Positions 12,651-26,570 of a stretch of 64,000 nucleotides of DNA are shown here, piece by piece. The notes beneath the pieces were generated by a model. It saw only the letters and a list, made by a program, of their open reading frames with translations, was not told the DNA's origin and searched no databases. The first letter of the stretch is position 1. Each line of letters opens with the position of its first letter. The stretch lies in NCBI GenBank assembly GCA_004352715.1, contig SCFE01000072.1, positions 482,989-546,988 on the forward strand. The letters run 5' to 3'. Made by a program: the position numbers and the translations under genes. The stretch comes from Hofstenia miamia (taxonomy: Eukaryota; Xenacoelomorpha; Acoela).

Positions 12651-13191
12651 CACTAATACATACATAATATATATATATATATATATATATATACGAGCTT
12701 TGGATACATCTTGGAATGCCCCGGTCAGGTTTTCAAAAAATTGATTTTTATTGTTTAAATCAAAAAAATTTTCGGCCAAATATTAAAAAAAGTTAAAAAC
12801 TAAAGTCCCAAGTTGGACATTAAGGGTTTATTTTTTCAATATTTTCAAATTTTTTGCTGTGCTTTGCCCTGCTTTTGTAACTTCCTTGATCATGACTGAG
12901 ATTTATCTCTTCCCCCCAATCAGAAAATCATACATACACCCCTGTAAGTGATGCCCAAAACAAATAATAGTTTTGTATTGTTAGTCTACATCCTTGCACA
13001 TTTTTGTATTTCAGATAGATAATCAATTCATTATGTCAACTGCTGGTTGTGTTATATAGCCTACTTTTCCTCTTACTGCGCCAATATCTTGATGGCATTT
13101 CACCAACAAAAGAATGAGGTGGTCACTCATGGGGAAGCAGAGTCATTTAAGAGAGAAGAACTATTGAAATTATGTGCATCATTAACCCTCA

Positions 13192-13226
13192 GATGACAAT
13201 TGGGGTCCATTGAACCCCAAAATCAA
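13192..13226 (+). mobile_element. Possible piggyBac-type terminus
   Basis: TTAACCCTCAGATG, then a short inverted GGGGTC/GAACCCC, resembles piggyBac ends (TTAA plus CCCT). The opposite end was not found. Confidence 0.25.
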
Positions 13227-13539
13227 TGTTTAAACTTCTTGCCAATTAATTAATATAGTGAATTTAGACAAGCTCATAGAAAAATTGTAATTTTTATATA
13301 TAGTTTTAAAAAGTGTACTAAAAATCTAAAAATTTTAAAACTTTGTGCATTATAAATAGTTGAATTTTCTTAATAGGCATTTTAGGATTAAGGTATATTC
13401 AAAGATGAAAACTTACAACGCATCGATTTAAAAGAGTCAAAAGCAATTTATTGCAAAAAATCTTTGGCACAAGACTATAAACTAAAAACTATTTCCAAAA
13501 TAATAGTAACATATAATATAACATTATTTAGGATCATAC

Positions 13540-14006
13540 AAAATTTTCGAAGGAGTGTAGTGTATTATTGTCTTTAAGTATGCATTGTCTATGAAAAAGG
13601 AATGTTCGCACTTTTTTTCTAAATTTTTTGTAGTTAATTTCCAATTTAATTTCATGGTCTAAGGTATTCCAAATTTTAGTTGCCATGTGATGAAAACTAT
13701 TTGAATGTTTATCTAAGCATTACAATTTTTTGAGAACGTTTATTTATCTTAATATATTGTTTTAAAAATGAAAGAGAAGGTGTACCAGATTTACATTTAA
13801 ATAATATTGATGCCATAATAATAAGGAGCTAATATTTTATATTGAATTCGATAGACTGAACTGTCATGTTTTTGCGCAAGGTTAGGTATTTTAAGAAACC
13901 AATTGAAAGTTTTAGACAGAAGTATGCGATATTTTGAGTTTATGTTTGAAAAGAGAAATGAGCAATATTGAAAATGAGATAAACAAAAAGAATTTATTAA
14001 TAACAT
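13540..14006 (-). mobile_element. 3' end of a LINE reverse transcriptase ORF
   Basis: The minus strand reads INSFCLSHFQYCSFLFSNIN, then (with a frameshift) NSFHHMATKIWNTLDHEIKL and FRKKVRTFLF. This is the usual C-terminal tail of CR1/Rex-type RT proteins (S-H-x-x-Y-C, WN-x-L, F-K-x-x-L-K-x-F-L). Internal stops make it a fragment. Confidence 0.65.
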
Positions 14007-14009
14007 TGT

Positions 14010-17000
14010 GTTTTTAAATACACTTTACTACATTGTAATTTTAAGCTTCTTTAAATATTCTAATGAAAAATCTATGCTTTATTACCAATTAAGATAATTC
14101 CAGACTGGTATCTAAATTAAGTGGGCCATTAAATTCAAGCTAATCCAAATCATTCTTAACATGAAGTATTAGGCATTTTTTGGGTGCCTTACATGTTTGT
14201 GGGAATGCCGGGTCTTAAACCCATATCAAATTATTTATGAAAAGTGCTGTTTATTACAAAAAAGTTCTACCCCCAATTTCAATTTAAAGTCATTTGCATC
14301 TGAAAACTACATGTCGATCTGCTTCCATTTTATGGAATTGCACTGGGAGAACATTTATTTTTGATAAGTAAATTACATTTATTGATTACGTCACAAACAT
14401 TATATATAGAAAAGCGGATGTGAAATTTGCATAGGTGCCTAAACTTTATTTAATTTATCGTAATTTTAGAATAGCAATCGTACCAATGTAAATAATGTGG
14501 CAAGTATTTATTTTAAGAGCAGGAAAAATTCCTATCTGCGGAAATGGGCGTGGAATTGAATAAAATTTTAAAAGCTGTTAGATGCGAAAATCAATATCGA
14601 TTTCTACGAATTTCGCTTGATTTTATTGATTAAATTATATCAAATACAGAAAGATATTGCAAGTTTGTGCTGTAAAAGTCGAAAATTTGGTACTTACATT
14701 GACGAAAAATGGATTTGATAGAATTTTTTCCTGACTTTCATATTAGCGATATATATATATATATAAATTTTGAATTTAATTCCACACTACAAAAATGGTG
14801 ATTAATCGTTGCGAAAAACAATTTACACACATGCAATACGATACTTAATTACAGATGCCCCATAGCAATCATAGCTTGAGTCTCATAACCTACAAATATA
14901 TAGCGTCATATGTATGAAAAAAAAAAAATATATATATATATATATACTAAAGTAAAGAATATTTATTTTAATCTCTTCAATTATGTTTGATATTAACATC
15001 TGCTACATTCCCAGAAATTTACTCATAGATCTCTGTAGTCAAAGTTATTGTCTTTTCTAATGCCTCGTAACGAACAAAAAATTGATATTAGGTTATTTAA
15101 TGAGTTGCAATGTAGCTCCACAGAATTTTCAATAATCAAGTATCTAAATGCATAGCACCCATAATTGAAGATTTGCAAACAATTTATTTAAAATGATATA
15201 AGAAGTAGTGTTAATAAGTTCCATAGATAGTTATCAACATATCCACATACTATGTAATAGATAGCAATCTTAAACATCATAATAAGTAATCGATTGACCA
15301 AATTTAAATAACGTCTAAAATAAGAAACCAATTACAAATGTCTAGCAGATACTTATTCGAAAATTGACATAATCTAAGGACAACATAACATTTAGAAATC
15401 ATTGCACAATATTTCGAATTCATCGCATTTCGGATATACACAAGTTAACTTTTTGTGCACGAGTTCTATATTCTAAAATGGATTTTCTTAAAATAAATAC
15501 AGGCATGGTGTTTTCAACACCATGTATGTTGCTTTGCTGATTACACGCGTATATTTTTATATACTTTTTACATTGTAGAAATACTACCTATTGAAATCAT
15601 AATTAATCAATTTACAACACCATGTCGGCAGTGTAATCTATTTAAGAAGTTGTCTCAGTAACTAATTTCCCTTTTAGAAAAGTGAAAAGTACAGTGATTC
15701 TGACAATCGAACCAACAAAATATTTTATCAGCATTTTATATCTTTGAAATTTTTCACAAAAATCTTACTGAATTGTAACAAGCAGTAGCAAAGCTTAAAA
15801 AATACTTATTATTTTAATATAAAATTTCGGTGCCTTAGAAATTTGTTTCTTAAAAATTAGTTTGCACGCTGATTTGGAAAAGCTTATCTACTACGTGTGG
15901 TATGTTGGATAATATTTTGGTCTTACAGAATAATACTTTTCCATACATGTTGTCAACTGAATTAAGTATACATGTATTTTTTATCACAATATCGTCAGGG
16001 ATACTAATAGCAAATGCTAGTAAAAAATTATCAAAATATGTAGAAGACTAATATATTTTGATACTTCTAAATATGACAAAATTTCTTGCATAAAATGTCA
16101 TCAAAACTGTTAATATATTACTAATATATGAAAAAGGTCAAATTTGTGACAAAATTTTACATGCACAACAATACACACATACACGCCCATATAAATAAAA
16201 TAATAAATAATTAAATAAATATATATATATATATATACAATATATATATATATATATAACAATAATATTGTGCAAAGTCAATATATAGAGATTTGAATCC
16301 GGGAGTGCATTTCAACAACTGAAATATACAGGTCCTTCCAAGTATCGTTGATCTATAGAATTAATGGGTGGAGGATGTGATTATAGGTCGTAAATGTTAT
16401 CTATGGCATCAATATTTATTGATTAGGTGAAATAAAAACAGTTTTTTAACATATTCAAATGCAACACCACATGATTACATGAAGTAGATAGTAAATATGT
16501 AAAAACACAACTAACACTGGATTTTGGTATAAACTTCTCTTTTCTTGCACATAGCTTGGTCTGAGAGATGTTTGTATCTAAATTGAACACTTTACATGCA
16601 TAATTTTACTTTTGGTGTACTTTGTTCTGAGTCACAACACTACATCAGCTTTCAATGGAAGCTCTGCCAAGTAAAAATGTCCAATACTGTTTTGATAAAC
16701 AAGAATGAGTGTTGATAAAATATTAAATTTATTCTCAAGACTAAATATATATTACCATTATTATTTTAATAACAGCCTGGGAATTATTTTAAACTATGTC
16801 TCTACAACAGAATCTGTGAGAGCTGATCAGTCACTTTTTGTGCAAAATTGATTAGTACCCTAATTTTGCAAAAAAATGTAATTTTTGGACGGACAATGCA
16901 AATATGGCCAGTACCGCCTTATATTTAAAGCTGAATACTGTATATTGGTAATGATCAAGCATTTGAGGTGAAGTCCAATTTTGTACATTTACTATTAATC

Positions 17001-17100
17001 GAAAACTTTAAAAAAACTGCATAAATGAAATCGAATAAATTTTTGTGCTTTCCTAGGCTCTTGCTAAACTTAAGTTTTTCAATTTCAAACTATAGATTTT
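14010..17100. other. AT-rich intergenic stretch
   Basis: No gene was recognised. It holds small TA arrays near 14750, 14930 and 16218-16257. Short open frames are compositional. Confidence 0.4.
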
Positions 17101-19598
17101 TTAAATTTTTAAACATGACCAAGTTTTGTCAAACAAAATGAAAAATAAAAAAAGGTTTGCAAGGACATACATACAATGAACAGGGCTTAAGATTATTTCA
17201 TGGGTCGGGCAGTACTTGGGTTTAAATGTTTGGATCAAGCCCATCTCTGCGCTAAAGAAATATTTATTCAATAACCCAACGCAGAAGTCCATTTTTATGT
17301 TAAATAGTGTGCTATCTGAATCTTTGATTTTTAAGAATTACATCAAATCTAACAAAAACAACAGGAATATTTGTAATGCAGTAAAAGAAAAGATTCGTAT
17401 ACATTTATTACCCCTAAATTATAGAATGAATTTGACATTGAATTACCACTAGAAGCAAAGAAATAAAAATTACCATTAAAAGGCAAAGCCGTCGTTTTGG
17501 CGGCTGACTAATTTATATCATTATTAAAAACATTTAAAAAATAAGTCATACGTTTATGCACTTTAAATACTTTCAAGAATTTACTTTATAAATGTTTAGC
17601 ATTAAAAAATAAATTCATTCCATCAGAAACAAAAAGAGAAAATTTAAATTTTATAATTTAAGAATCTTCAAACAGTCCTTTTAGAAACTGGAATCAATTT
17701 TTCGGACGTCAGTCCACCACAAGTTCATCGACTACAGGCATTACAATGTGCAAATTTTTATCTGGTTCTGCAGCAAATTTCGAAAGCCAATAGTCAAATT
17801 TTGAATTTTGATAAAAATATGAAAAGAATATATGTGTTATTAAATTTTGAGAATAAGCAATTTTTCCGAACTGTCATAATAGGATTGAAGACTACTTGAT
17901 CCTCGTCAGAAATATTATACAAATGTTAATATTGATATTTATTTAAAAAAATGGATTGTACAGAATAACACACAGACTGAATTTTTATATTTAGCTCATT
18001 TATTTCACACTAATACATTTTTTGTTACAACTTGATTAGCACAGGGGTAATAATAGCATTTTGCAGTACAATTTGCATCATTATTAAAAACATTCAGTTT
18101 TCCAAATCAGTCGTCTAAATTTTTAGAAAATAATAATTACATTCACTAATGTTGCTTCCATGTAAATTCTGTAAAGCGTGATACAAAGTTGAGTGTTCTT
18201 TAAGAATAATGCATTTTAGAACTAGTATAAGTTAAATGGGTTATAATTACAAGTGTAAAAGCAATATATTTTTTGCATATATTTTAATATTTTGTACGCA
18301 ATAACATTCATTATGAAATATTTGATTTAATAGCACAAATGTGTTTTTAACCATTTTCACTTAAAAATATATTTCAAATATAAATTAATAGATGTTAGCC
18401 CGGTAGTGGTAAACGTTGCAATTATATAGGTGAAATACATGTATATATGTACTATATATATATATGTATTATATAAAAATGACGATATTCTAGGCTAAAA
18501 GCTTTCCTTAGAAATGACATCGATCTTCCATCCTTTAAGTTAAAATTTATTAATGGCGCGTCCAGTTCCAATATTAAAACAAAAGAAATTAACTTACTGA
18601 TTGCAGCTTTATCTGCCTGTACTTAGCACATCATAGAGCACAGTTGATCGATTTTTATAATCTCGTTCCGGATTAAATCAATTTATCATTCGGAAACTGC
18701 CATAAACTCCACTCTTTTGTGAAAGATAATTCAACGCGAAAAAATTTAAATCGATTAGTGCTACCTCTGTTTAAACTATGTCAATAAAGTATGTGTCTAA
18801 AATATTTTATTTTTTATCAACGTTTTTATTAATTCAAAGAACTAGTTGACAAGAATTTGATAATCAGGTACCATAATCTCAACGTCTACCTAAAATATGT
18901 CTTCCAAAAAATTGAAAATAACAGCTAATCCTGACAAAGTTAACTTAACGCCTGTTTTAATAAAATATGTTTCAATGAATTAAAAATTGCTGTGCTGGTA
19001 TTGGATTTTATAATATCAACTCTACAATTATTGAACTACATCCGTTATCCATTAAAATATAATGAATACATTATAGTCTTTAACGCAATGTCTATAACTA
19101 TGGGTTTTCTTATTTGAACCTACCCACTGAGAGTATAGTAGTAATCATTTAACAAACTTATTTTGAAAATTTCAAAGTCATAAATACATGTAATCCAAGA
19201 GATCAATGTCATTTGCTTGTGGTTCTATATTCAATCATTTCTGTGATGATAATAGAACATTGTGAAATTTAAAGAAAGCTAATTAAAACGATTTTTTGCA
19301 TTACAATTAACAAAATTAAGTACTTAGTGAAACTACATGCTTTTGTTAGTTTTCTTGTAATGCACTAGAATTGTTCTAAACATGTGCAAATATAACAAAT
19401 ATGGCATTCGATACTTTACAGCATGAGAAATTTTGTTTCCAGATTTCATAAAGAAAGTATTTTGCTGATATCTTTTGCTGGATCAAAAAAATCTTATACT
19501 CTTATGAAGAACTTTCAACTGCTCAGTTAACACAATTCATTTTAGAAAACGATCACAACTTGAACAATACCAAAAGTGTATATAGCACGCCACTCCAC

Positions 19599-19637
<39 letters not shown>

Positions 19638-21360
19638 TGTTTGACACATTTACAGATTTTGTCAATAACTTTTCAAATATAACGGAATGGTAAAAGATAT
19701 TACAAACCAAACGTACAATGCAGATTTGGATAACATCTAGAAAACGATTTTAAAAAGAGCGAGCGCTTTGATTTTATTCAAAAAATATCTGGAGCAATCT
19801 ATGAAAGTTAAACTTAATCAGTTGTGGAGTTATTTCGAATGAGAGTTATACACTTAGTTGTAAAATTTGGGTCATTTGTACCTAAGTTTAATTAAGTCGA
19901 TTTAGTATTTTTAATAAAATTGGTTTTCTTTCTTTTATTTCTGTCAGCAATATGTTTAAACAAGTTTTATGTGTTTGTTACATTGTAAACAATAACGCGT
20001 TTACATAAATATAGTCTTGTCAAGGCGATATATATTTAATTATTGCCTTGAATCGAATAAATATTACATAACTTGAGAAATATTAATTAGAATTTAAACG
20101 CAGGTATTGTTCGCATGAAATAGATCCATTCATTTATTAATTTTTTACAAGTTTATTTCCAAAGATATCAAATATAATGTAGTAATTTTCAAGAAAGTTT
20201 TAATAGAAAACTGTAACTGCATTCTCTTAAAATTTGTATTTGGTCACCCCCTGGGCACATGTTGAATAACAATCCCAGACAAATTTTATTGAACTATAAA
20301 ACAAAATTATTTTTATTAAATTACAGTTAAAATTTAAAATATTTTTAGTGTTTTTTTAGACTAAGTGAACATCTTGAATAGCTTTTAAACATACCTTAAG
20401 GTGCTTTTTACAAATATACAAATTTACCCTAATTGAATTCAGAATAATATAATTAGGGTGCAATTTTTAAAAGAAACCAGTTTTAATATTACTTGTAACA
20501 AATGGTTAACAAAAAAACCTAGATTTTAACATCAACATTTTTTCAAAAATACATCATAATTTTATGGAAGAAAACATGCATTAATACGTATTAAAACTTG
20601 TTTTTCTATGTATTCTTAAAAGTTCCATGCAACAATATTTTTGATGGTAACTATAAATGTAGAGAAAAAATTTGACATTAATATTTGTAAAATCTAATAT
20701 TTAGTCGAACGAAAAACTGTATTACATCTTAAGAATTTCGAAAATGGGCAATATATGATTATTCGTGGTCTGATTAAGCTAGATTTAATAAAGGTTGAAT
20801 TTAACTTACTTATATTGCGAGTGTCAAATCTTTACTAAATGTCCTCATTAATTTGACATAATTACTGAAATGGCAATTCCCTTAGGAATGCTTCGTGTCT
20901 AGATATTTTAGACAAATGATATTTTATTGATTTCTATTCAGTTTATTGTAAAAATATAGGATTTAGAATTGAAGTCAAGCATCTATTTGAAGCTATCTAA
21001 TTACTTATGGTGTCGTTTTAATATTTAACCAAATTAATATTTAAAGCTGATTTTAATTTGGAATTTTAATGCTAGTCTATTTATCTGAAATAATTTACTT
21101 ATATTTTGTAGTTATAATGGTTAAGGAATGTTTATCAACAAGATATGCTTTGAAGATATATAGTACACCAACAAGTGTTGCATCACTGAATTATTAATCT
21201 AAAACTATCCAGATATTTTAAAATCTATGTTAATTTCTTCTAAAAATACAATATAAATTTTCCATAACTTAAAAACTAATAAGGATAACATCATATGAAA
21301 GCACCACATTTTAGAGCAGCATCTCTTCTTATATTTACAGTTTGTAAATAATACGCCGTC
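17101..21360. other. AT-rich intergenic stretch
   Basis: Open frames at 17216-17452 (+) and 17101-17292 (-) overlap on opposite strands and show no motif I recognise. A TA array lies at about 19601-19636. Nothing else is supportable. Confidence 0.4.
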
Positions 21361-21374
21361 ATGAACATTTGTAC

Positions 21375-21733
21375 CAGGCCCGTAACGACGGGGGTTAGAG
21401 GGACCAACCCCGCCTAGAAAGTAAGGAAACCCTTCAAAGACAAAAAAGCTAAAAGCAAAATTAGCATGTAAAAATATAGTTTGTTAATTCAATTGTTGTA
21501 ACTTTCCTATGAATAAGGTCTATTTTGTTAATATTTTCAAAAAAATTTTACTCGCTTACTTGATCATTACCAAATAACCTCATCCATTAGAAAATCTTGC
21601 CCATAAATGCAACATAAAATTCAAATGGTGTACAGTCTTGGTAAAATTTTGCAGTAAATTTTAAGGGAAAGTTGAAATTTCCACCGAGAATGATCGTCGA
21701 CTCCCTTAGGTGATAATACTGGCTACGAACCTG
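21375..21733. mobile_element. hAT-type MITE with near-perfect 8-bp target duplication
   Basis: The left end is CAGGCCCGTAAC and the right end, inverted, is CAGGTTCGTAGC. Flanking 8-mers are ATTTGTAC (21367-21374) and ATTTGTGC (21734-21741), 7 of 8 identical. 359 bp, non-coding, with a GC-rich left terminus in an AT-rich setting, as usual for hAT MITEs. Confidence 0.8.
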
Positions 21734-21741
21734 ATTTGTGC

Positions 21742-23697
21742 AACGCATTTTTAACAAGCTTGGGTGTTAAAAAATCGGAACCATCCAATTGACATTTTTA
21801 GCATGTCAATTCTGAAAAGTCTCGCCCCACCTCGTAGGAATGCGATTTATCGGAAAAGATAAATAGGAATTCAGTGATTAAAAAAATTGATAAGAATCAT
21901 TGTATTTGGTATGAAGAATGCCGTTGCAGGCAAGGATCGTGTCTTGAGTCAATAATCCGAAATGGGTGGCAGTCAAAGTTATTGTTTCTCATTATTGTCT
22001 TGTGCTGCAGCTTCTAAGCTAGTCGTATTAAATTGTTATTCATGTTCCCATAAATCAGTAGGAGCGATGTCTCGTTAGAGAAAGGTTTAAATACACAGCG
22101 GAAGACATTTGTATCGTATGACGTTGGAACAGCCAAATTATTTTACTCGATATCTTCGATACGGTTGTCTTAACATTAATATGTTTTCTACTATAATAAA
22201 ATATTAGGTCTGTATAGAAACTAATCAATTACTGCTTGCCAATACCTGAAATCTTGCCGTAAGCTTACGGAAATGATCCCAAAAGGATGTACAAAATGGT
22301 GTGAAATAATGCGTTAACTAGATTTTAATTAGGTGCTTGATTCTTTCTAAATACAATTATTCAATGGAACATTTTTAATGGTTTATTTCTCTCAGTTTTA
22401 TAGTCAGAAGTCAATGAATGCTCAATTCCCCTCTAGTTAATGCATTAATTCACGCACTTTAGAATGTTCTTTGGACTACTTCACTAACCACATTTAGGGC
22501 TAATTTGCTGGTAAGACGAAAATGGTTTTTAGTCGAAAATATATTAGGTTATGTTTTAGATCATGTCAAATGAAAAGAAATGAAACATCCATATTTAGAG
22601 TTGTTTTTTCCAATATAAAATACTGTTTACAACTCTAAATAGCGTCAAGCAATAGAAATATAGGAACAAAACACATACAAAAAAATATTTACAAAAATAA
22701 TTACAATTACTAGCTTGGGCTAGGCGAATTTAGGTTATGTGTAGTCTACTGAATAATCACTATTATAAAATTTAAAATCCAATTGCGAAGAAAAATAAAA
22801 GTATCATTGTCTTATCTAGAGCAATTTTTTAAGGCCAAGATTTAAAATTTAAGAAATTATATCGTTAAACTGTCCTATTCAGAAGCATGCATCAAATTTT
22901 CCTTGCCCCTGAAATATGAATTTTGTGATTGCGAATGGTAAATCAGAAACTAAAGTCTTCTTAATACAAAAACGGAATGCTATTCTGTTTTCTGCTTCAA
23001 TATGGTCTGGCACTAGGTAGGAATAGAGTTGAGCATTATAGACAATCTCTTGAGTTACAAAGCTTTTTAAGAAGACTTTTTGCAAGATTAAAGCACCCTC
23101 TTTATCAAACGACTATGGCAGTTTTACTGGTAAATCGCAAGACTGTTTTTTAAGTTTTGATTGAATATTCAACATTGTAATACGTTATTGTTATACAATG
23201 AAATACAATAAAATAAAAAAGGATCGGTGAATCAGAAAAAATTATACACACAAACTAAAATCAGACGCGAATTCTATAGGTGGATCCACCATGGAGCTAA
23301 GTCTGCAGAAAAATCTCCATTAGTACTCGTTTTTGATCTGCAGTACATAAATGTAAAATAATTTAATGTTTTTCGATGTGCCAAAATATATCCAGTAGGA
23401 CACCAAAAAACGAAAAAATATAAATGTATGTCTCAACGAATTAACATTAATAAGGGGAACTTATACGTCAAGAATATTAAGCCGCAAATCACCAGCATTT
23501 TTATATGCTCCCTTTTAATATGACCTTAATCTATCCGCAAAACACTCGCCAGGGATTTCTTGAAATTTTTTTTTGGCTTAGTAGTTTCTTACAGATTTCC
23601 AGATATCATATGGAGAAATTGAGAACATCATTTTTGTAAATGTTGTAGCCATCTAACGGAACAATTTGAAAATTTATATTGCCAACAAAATTAAAAT
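21742..23697. other. AT-rich stretch, one unassigned open frame
   Basis: 22879-23085 (-) is an open frame of 68 codons without any motif I know. The rest shows no feature. Confidence 0.35.
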
Positions 23698-23927
23698 TTA
23701 CAATTTATGCTAACAGAAAATGCTTTGNNNNNNNNNNNNNNNNNNNNNNNNNNNNNNNNNNNNNNNNNNNNNNNNNNNNNNNNNNNNNNNNNNNNNNNNN
23801 NNNNNNNNNNNNNNNNNNNNNNNNNNNNNNNNNNNNNNNNNNNNNNNNNNNNNNNNNNNNNNNNNNNNNNNNNNNNNNNNNNNNNNNNNNNNNNNNNTTA
23901 CAATTTATGCTAACAGAAAATGCTTTG
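23698..23927. repeat. 170-N gap flanked by an identical 30-mer
   Basis: The 30 bases at 23698-23727 recur exactly at 23898-23927 on either side of the N run 23728-23897. This is either a short tandem repeat array that could not be assembled or an unmerged overlap. Confidence 0.85.
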
Positions 23928-24454
23928 TAGGAATTAATTATAGCATTCTCTTATGGAATACCAGCAAAGCTGTTACCATAAATATTTAGCGCGCGGCAAA
24001 ATGAATCAATAACAACCTATAAGAGCGTTTATGAGCATTTTCTGAACAGTGGATATAGTTATTTTGACATCTACGTCTAAACAAACAAAACCGTTAATCC
24101 TATTTAAAATATTGCAGCTACCAGATAAACTTGTCGAATGCATATAGAAAAATTTTGTATACTGTGAACTATCTTGCTTTATTTGAGTTTGCATGAAAAT
24201 TACATTTAGAATGAAGGCAATTCATAAAAATTAATAGTTGTATAGCGGCATATTTAAAATCAATCATTTTAGGTGTGATTTTGTGATTAACTGCAAGCAT
24301 CAGTGTTGTTCATTAATATTAATGAACAGTTTTATATAGCTCTGGGCAGTTTAGGGTTAAGGGGCAAATGTGTCAATTATTCTTCTAGGTCACGCATGAC
24401 CCGCGAAAAATTTGACACAAAGCTAAAAATTAATTGATGTTTACCGAAAAATCA

Positions 24455-25230
24455 TATTCTGAAGGGCGGCCCCAGTAGTTGGCCGGTTTTGGCCGGAAAA
24501 TTACATTAGCATTGTATATTTAATCTATGTAAGTACATGATGTATATATATATATATAAGCTGTGTTTATCTAGATGATTACACATGCAAAGAGCTGATA
24601 TTGCATAACGCAATTTTCAATCTATTATAACTACATTTCTAGCAAAACCCAATTTGGATATTTTCTAATTATTAATTCTTATCATAACTTTAATCAGTTG
24701 TTTCCACTTTCATGGAATGAAAAAATGTGAACGTTTCAGTTTTATTTAGTTAGTTTACTTTGCATGATAGTTAAAATATATAAAACTAAGCGAGTAGCAT
24801 TATCAATTATTATGTTTCACATTGCTGTATCATTTGACGTTTGACCCCGTTAAGCATTTAATACCTTATAAGTACACAAATAAAATTTAAAGAATATTTC
24901 GCTAAAACTAAACATAATTGCTCGTTTAGTAGGATGTGTTTATTGACATTTGTATTTGAATGTCTTGTTGCATTTTTCAAAATTATTTTGAGCGTCCCTT
25001 CCAATATTATTAAAATACAAGGGTTCCAGTTGCTTTATTTGAATTAGGTCTCTCAAATTTCAATACATTATACTTTCAGTATTATAAACAGGTTCTTTGA
25101 ATATTATTAGTAAGTTTCATAGAAAACTGAAATAAAATTACCGTATCAAAAAGCCGAACATCGCCGGCCGGTAGCCGGTTCTATTTCTGGGTGAAACTAG
25201 CCTAATTTAGTGTTTTATTGAAACAAAGCT
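24455..25230. other. Two CCGG-rich islands, possible ends of an old element
   Basis: 24474-24500 (CAGTAGTTGGCCGG then GGCCGG) and 25150-25190 (CCGGCCGGTAGCCGGTTC then ATTTCTG) are GC islands that could pair loosely as inverted ends starting CAG. The flanking 8-mers do not match, so no element is claimed. Confidence 0.25.
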
Positions 25231-25240
25231 CTAACAATCA

Positions 25241-25831
25241 ATCATGAGTGCAAGGGTGTTCGCGGTCCTTCAGGTCACGGGTCGCGGGTCAGAAATGAAC
25301 GGTTCAAGGGTCAAGCTGCCGCAGGTCGTTGAGGGTCACGGGCCAAGTACAAGTGACCCGTGGACACACCTGGCCNNNNNNNNNNNNNNNNNNNNNNNNN
25401 NNNNNNNNNNNNNNNNNNNNNNNNNNNNNNNNNNNNNNNNNNNNNNNNNNNNNNNNNNNNNNNNNNNNNNNNNNNNNNNNNNNNNNNNNNNNNNNNNNNN
25501 NNNNNNNNNNNNNNNNNNNNNNNNNNNNNNNNNNNNNNNNNNNNNNNNNNNNNNNNNNNNNNNNNNNNNNNNNNNNNNNNNNNNNNNNNNNNNNNNNNNN
25601 NNNNNNNNNNNNNNNNNNNNNNNNNNNNNNNNNNNNNNNNNNNNNNNNNNNNNNNNNNNNNNNNNNNNNNNNNNNNNNNNNNNNNNNNNNNNNNNNNNNN
25701 NNNNNNNNNNNNNNNNNNNNNNNNNNNNNNNNNNNNNNNNNNNNNNNNNNNNNNNNNNNNNNNNNNNNNNNNNNNNNNNNNNNNNNNNNNNNNNNNNNNN
25801 NNNNNNNNNNNNNNNNNNNNNNNNNNNNNNN
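25241..25831. other. GC-rich repeat end entering a 456-N gap
   Basis: 25241-25375 is rich in GGTC/GACC words (CGGGTCGCGGGTC, GTCACGGGCC), unlike anything nearby, and resembles the subterminal repeats of hAT-type elements. The N run 25376-25831 hides the rest. Long reading frames across it are artefacts. Confidence 0.5.
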
Positions 25832-26210
25832 TTGAAATTAAGATTCAAAAACATCACTATCGATGTTTGGGATTAATCATAACTTGTCATAAAATACTAA
25901 AATGCATCATGGAATAATTATTACATAGAGGTAGAGGGTGGGATTAAATTACTTGATCTATTAAAAAAATGTGTATATATATACAAACAATAATGATATT
26001 CACTATGTGTTTACATATTGGTGCTTCAACATTCAAACCATTTAAAACAGTTACACAATGCTTTTATGCTATTCTAGCATACTGTATCTAAATGTTCATG
26101 TAAAAAATTGAGAGACGCTAGCATAATATTAAATACTTCAAAATATGGGCAAGGAATTTAGTTTTAATATTTTTGCAATATGTTTTTAATAATAGCATTT
26201 ACCCGTTGAG

Positions 26211-26570
26211 CAAAATCAATTTTGAAAAAATGCACTCTCAAATTCATGTTTCCAAAAGCTAATATAAAATGCTTTGTGGAAAAAAATTGAAAACACATAG
26301 AAGAATTCTAAAGACAGATTCGGATAGACAATAAAAAGATCTTTAAAAATTTTAGTATGACTTTTTGAGTTTTACTTTTTTCTTCGAGTAAACATCAATT
26401 TAAAAAAAATTTTCTCTCAAATCATTGTTTTCAAATTCTAACATAAAATGCTTTGTGTAAAAAAATTGAAAACACATAGAAGAATTCTAAGGACAGATTC
26501 GGATAGACAATAAAAAGATCTTTCAAAAATTTAGTATGACTTTTTGAGTTTTTTATTTTTGACTGTATAA
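26211..26570. repeat. Tandem duplication, period 179 bp, two copies
   Basis: The block from AAAATGCTTTGTG through ATTGAAAACACATAGAAGAA, GACAGATTCGGATAGACAAT and TAGTATGACTTTTTGAGTTT occurs twice; GACAGATTCGG is at 26313 and 26492. The copies differ by a few substitutions and indels, so the duplication is real rather than an assembly echo. Confidence 0.85.

Noticed and set aside
17870-17925. Third hammerhead-like motif (minus strand CTGACGA near 17908)
   Set aside because: A stem could form but the essential GAAA segment is missing.
24474-25180. hAT-like element bounded by two CCGG islands
   Set aside because: The ends pair poorly and the flanking 8-mers differ, so no element boundary can be defended.
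25244-25917. Several long open frames across 25376-25831
   Set aside because: They consist almost wholly of N; only a few real codons exist at each end.
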